A stretch of DNA of 64,000 nt. Origin: Cytobacillus citreus. Lineage in GTDB: Bacteria; Bacillota; Bacilli; Bacillales; Cytobacillaceae. Made by a program: the position numbers and the translations under genes. A model generated the notes under the pieces. That model was not told the origin of the DNA and made no database searches. It was given only the letters and a program-made list of their open reading frames with translations. The stretch lies in contig NZ_JAGYPM010000002.1 in assembly GCF_018343665.1 (NCBI RefSeq), forward strand, positions 989,213 to 1,053,212, in the 5' to 3' direction. Positions 62,567 through 64,000 of this stretch are shown here, one piece after another. Position 1 is the first letter of the stretch; every line of letters starts with the position of its first letter.

Positions 62567-64000
62567 ATGGTACAACCTTACAAACACGAACCATTTACTA
62601 ATTTTAAATTAGACGAAAATCGTCAAGCCTATTTAGCTGGTTTGAAAACAGTTGAAGGCTATTTAGGACAAGATTATGATTTAGTAATCGGTGGAGAGCG
62701 CATCTCAACGGAAGATAAAATCGTCTCTTATAACCCAGCTAACAAAATAGAAGTCATTGGACGTGTATCAAAAGCTAATCGCGACCTTGCTGAAAAAGCG
62801 ATGCAAGAGGCTGTAGAAGCATTCAAAACATGGAAAAAAGTAAAGCCAGAAACACGTGCCGATGTTTTATTCAAGGCAGCTGCGATTATCCGTCGCCGCA
62901 AGCATGAGTTTTCCGCCCTATTAACAAAAGAAGCAGGGAAGCCATGGAATGAGGCTGATGCAGATACAGCAGAAGCAATTGATTTCTTAGAATTCTACGC
63001 ACGTCAAATGTTAAAAATTAAAGACGGTGTACCAGTAAATAGCCGTCCGAATGAATATAACCGTTATGACTATATTCCATTAGGAGTCGGAATCATCATT
63101 TCTCCTTGGAACTTCCCATTAGCGATCATGGCCGGAACAACTGTTGCGGCAATCGTGGCAGGAAACACAGTTCTATTAAAACCAGCTTCCACTACACCAG
63201 TTGTAGCAGCGAAATTCGTTGAAGTCATGGAAGAAGCAGGTCTGCCAAAAGGCGTTCTTAACTTCGTTCCAGGAAGCGGTGCGGAAGTGGGCGACTACTT
63301 AGTTGACCATAAAGATACTCGTTTCATCAGCTTTACAGGCTCACGTGATGTCGGCTTACGTATTTTCGAACGTGCTTCCAAAGTGAACGAAGGTCAAATT
63401 TGGATGAAGCGTTTGATCGCTGAAATGGGTGGAAAAGACACAATCGTTGTGGATAAGGAAGCAGATCTTGAATTAGCGGCAACTTCTATTGTTGCTTCAG
63501 CATTCGGCTTCTCTGGCCAAAAATGCTCTGCATGTTCTCGTGCCATAATCGTTGAGGATGTATATGATCAAGTGTTAAATCGTGTAGTTGAATTAACAAA
63601 CGAATTAACGCAAGGTGATCCAGTAGATCAAAACAATTACATGGCAACCGTTATTGACCAAAATGCATTTGATAAAATCATGAGCTATATCGAAATTGGT
63701 AAGCAAGAAGGAAAGCTTATGACTGGCGGAGAAGGAGACGATTCCAAAGGCTACTTCATTAAACCGACTGTATTCGCTGACCTTTCACCAGATGCTCGCA
63801 TCATGAAGGAAGAAATCTTCGGCCCTGTTGTCGGCTTCACAAAAGCAATAGATTTCGACCATGCGATTGAAATTGCGAACGACACAGAATACGGCTTAAC
63901 AGGTGCAGTTATCACAAATAACCGTGAAAACATCCAAAAAGCACGTGAAGATTTCCATGTTGGTAACCTATACTTCAACCGCGGCTGTACTGGTGCGATT
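62567..64000 (+). CDS. rocA: 1-pyrroline-5-carboxylate dehydrogenase (3' truncated)
   Basis: NAD-dependent oxidation of glutamate-gamma-semialdehyde to glutamate, the last step of arginine and proline catabolism. The first 478 codons are visible and the frame is open to the window end; the family is about 515 residues. [20 protein letters not shown], the NAD-loop [11 protein letters not shown], the catalytic Glu in [11 protein letters not shown] and the catalytic Cys in [12 protein letters not shown] are present. CAGGAGGA precedes the ATG. It diverges from rocR and has a sigma-54 promoter. Confidence 0.95.
   Translation, partial: MVQPYKHEPFTNFKLDENRQAYLAGLKTVEGYLGQDYDLVIGGERISTEDKIVSYNPANKIEVIGRVSKANRDLAEKAMQEAVEAFKTWKKVKPETRADVLFKAAAIIRRRKHEFSALLTKEAGKPWNEADADTAEAIDFLEFYARQMLKIKDGVPVNSRPNEYNRYDYIPLGVGIIISPWNFPLAIMAGTTVAAIVAGNTVLLKPASTTPVVAAKFVEVMEEAGLPKGVLNFVPGSGAEVGDYLVDHKDTRFISFTGSRDVGLRIFERASKVNEGQIWMKRLIAEMGGKDTIVVDKEADLELAATSIVASAFGFSGQKCSACSRAIIVEDVYDQVLNRVVELTNELTQGDPVDQNNYMATVIDQNAFDKIMSYIEIGKQEGKLMTGGEGDDSKGYFIKPTVFADLSPDARIMKEEIFGPVVGFTKAIDFDHAIEIANDTEYGLTGAVITNNRENIQKAREDFHVGNLYFNRGCTGAI

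Noticed and set aside
1..64000. tRNA, rRNA, insertion sequence or prophage genes
   Set aside because: No cloverleaf, rRNA segment, transposase, integrase or phage structural motif was recognised in any frame. Small non-coding RNAs cannot be excluded by eye.

Overview
The window is AT-rich chromosomal DNA from a member of the Bacillaceae (Firmicutes). Strong AAGGAGG-type ribosome binding sites, frequent TTG and GTG starts, a T-box leader, sporulation genes (lytH, yutC, yutH, kapB, kapD, racA) and a sigma-54/RocR arginine-proline catabolic unit all fit. Gene order follows one region of the Bacillus subtilis map, recalled from knowledge and not searched: lytH-lipA-yutC-yutD-yutE-yutF-yutG-yutH-hom-thrC-thrB-yutI-yuzD-yutJ-yuzB-yutM-yumC-yumB, then yuiB-yuiC-yuiD-pepA-yuiF, ald, yuxO, mrpA-G, yufK, pbpD, kapD, kapB, patB, yugE, yugF and yugI. 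Genus cannot be fixed from this; a Cytobacillus/Mesobacillus-like Bacillus sensu lato is my guess.

Layout. 1-4.8 kb: a branched-chain amino acid ABC transporter (livK cut by the window edge, livHMGF). 5-12 kb: lytic peptidase, lipoyl synthase and small conserved genes, with an inserted EAL-domain gene. 12.3-14.4 kb: a decayed exopolysaccharide locus of three consecutive broken genes. 14.6-28.7 kb: yutGH, the threonine operon, Fe-S and redox accessory genes (yutI, yuzD, yutJ, yuzB, yutM, yumC, yumB) and a Nudix hydrolase. 29-36.9 kb: cell-wall 3D protein, BtuF-like protein, PAP2-like protein, leucyl aminopeptidase, transporter, racA and alanine dehydrogenase. 37-40.7 kb: T-box-controlled archaeal-type prolyl-tRNA synthetase and a two-gene unit of an ECF-like sigma factor plus a second clpP. 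41-50 kb: yuxO, the complete seven-gene Mrp Na+/H+ antiporter operon (minus strand) and a DUF1646 permease. 50-60.6 kb: pbpD, kapD/kapB, secreted lipoproteins (cyclophilin, Cu/Zn superoxide dismutase), patB, yugE, yugF, yugI and a truncated haemoglobin. 60.7-64 kb: rocR diverging from rocA, with a textbook -24/-12 promoter and two palindromic upstream sites; rocA runs off the window.

The most unusual content is in the intergenic DNA. About a dozen copies of a roughly 125-bp structured element (called family A here) lie between genes. All recognised copies point the same way whatever the direction of the genes. Several stems change on both sides between copies, so pairing is conserved while sequence is not. 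A second structured module (module B) sits inside some family A copies, in tandem near 28.8 kb, and a variant is inserted in an unrelated repeat (family E) upstream of rocA. Repeat ends often coincide with a stop codon or lie directly before a ribosome binding site. Separately, six copies of TATATCGGTCA spaced alternately 20 and 21 bp occupy the convergent gap between yuxO and mrpG. No rRNA, tRNA, CRISPR array or complete transposase gene was seen.
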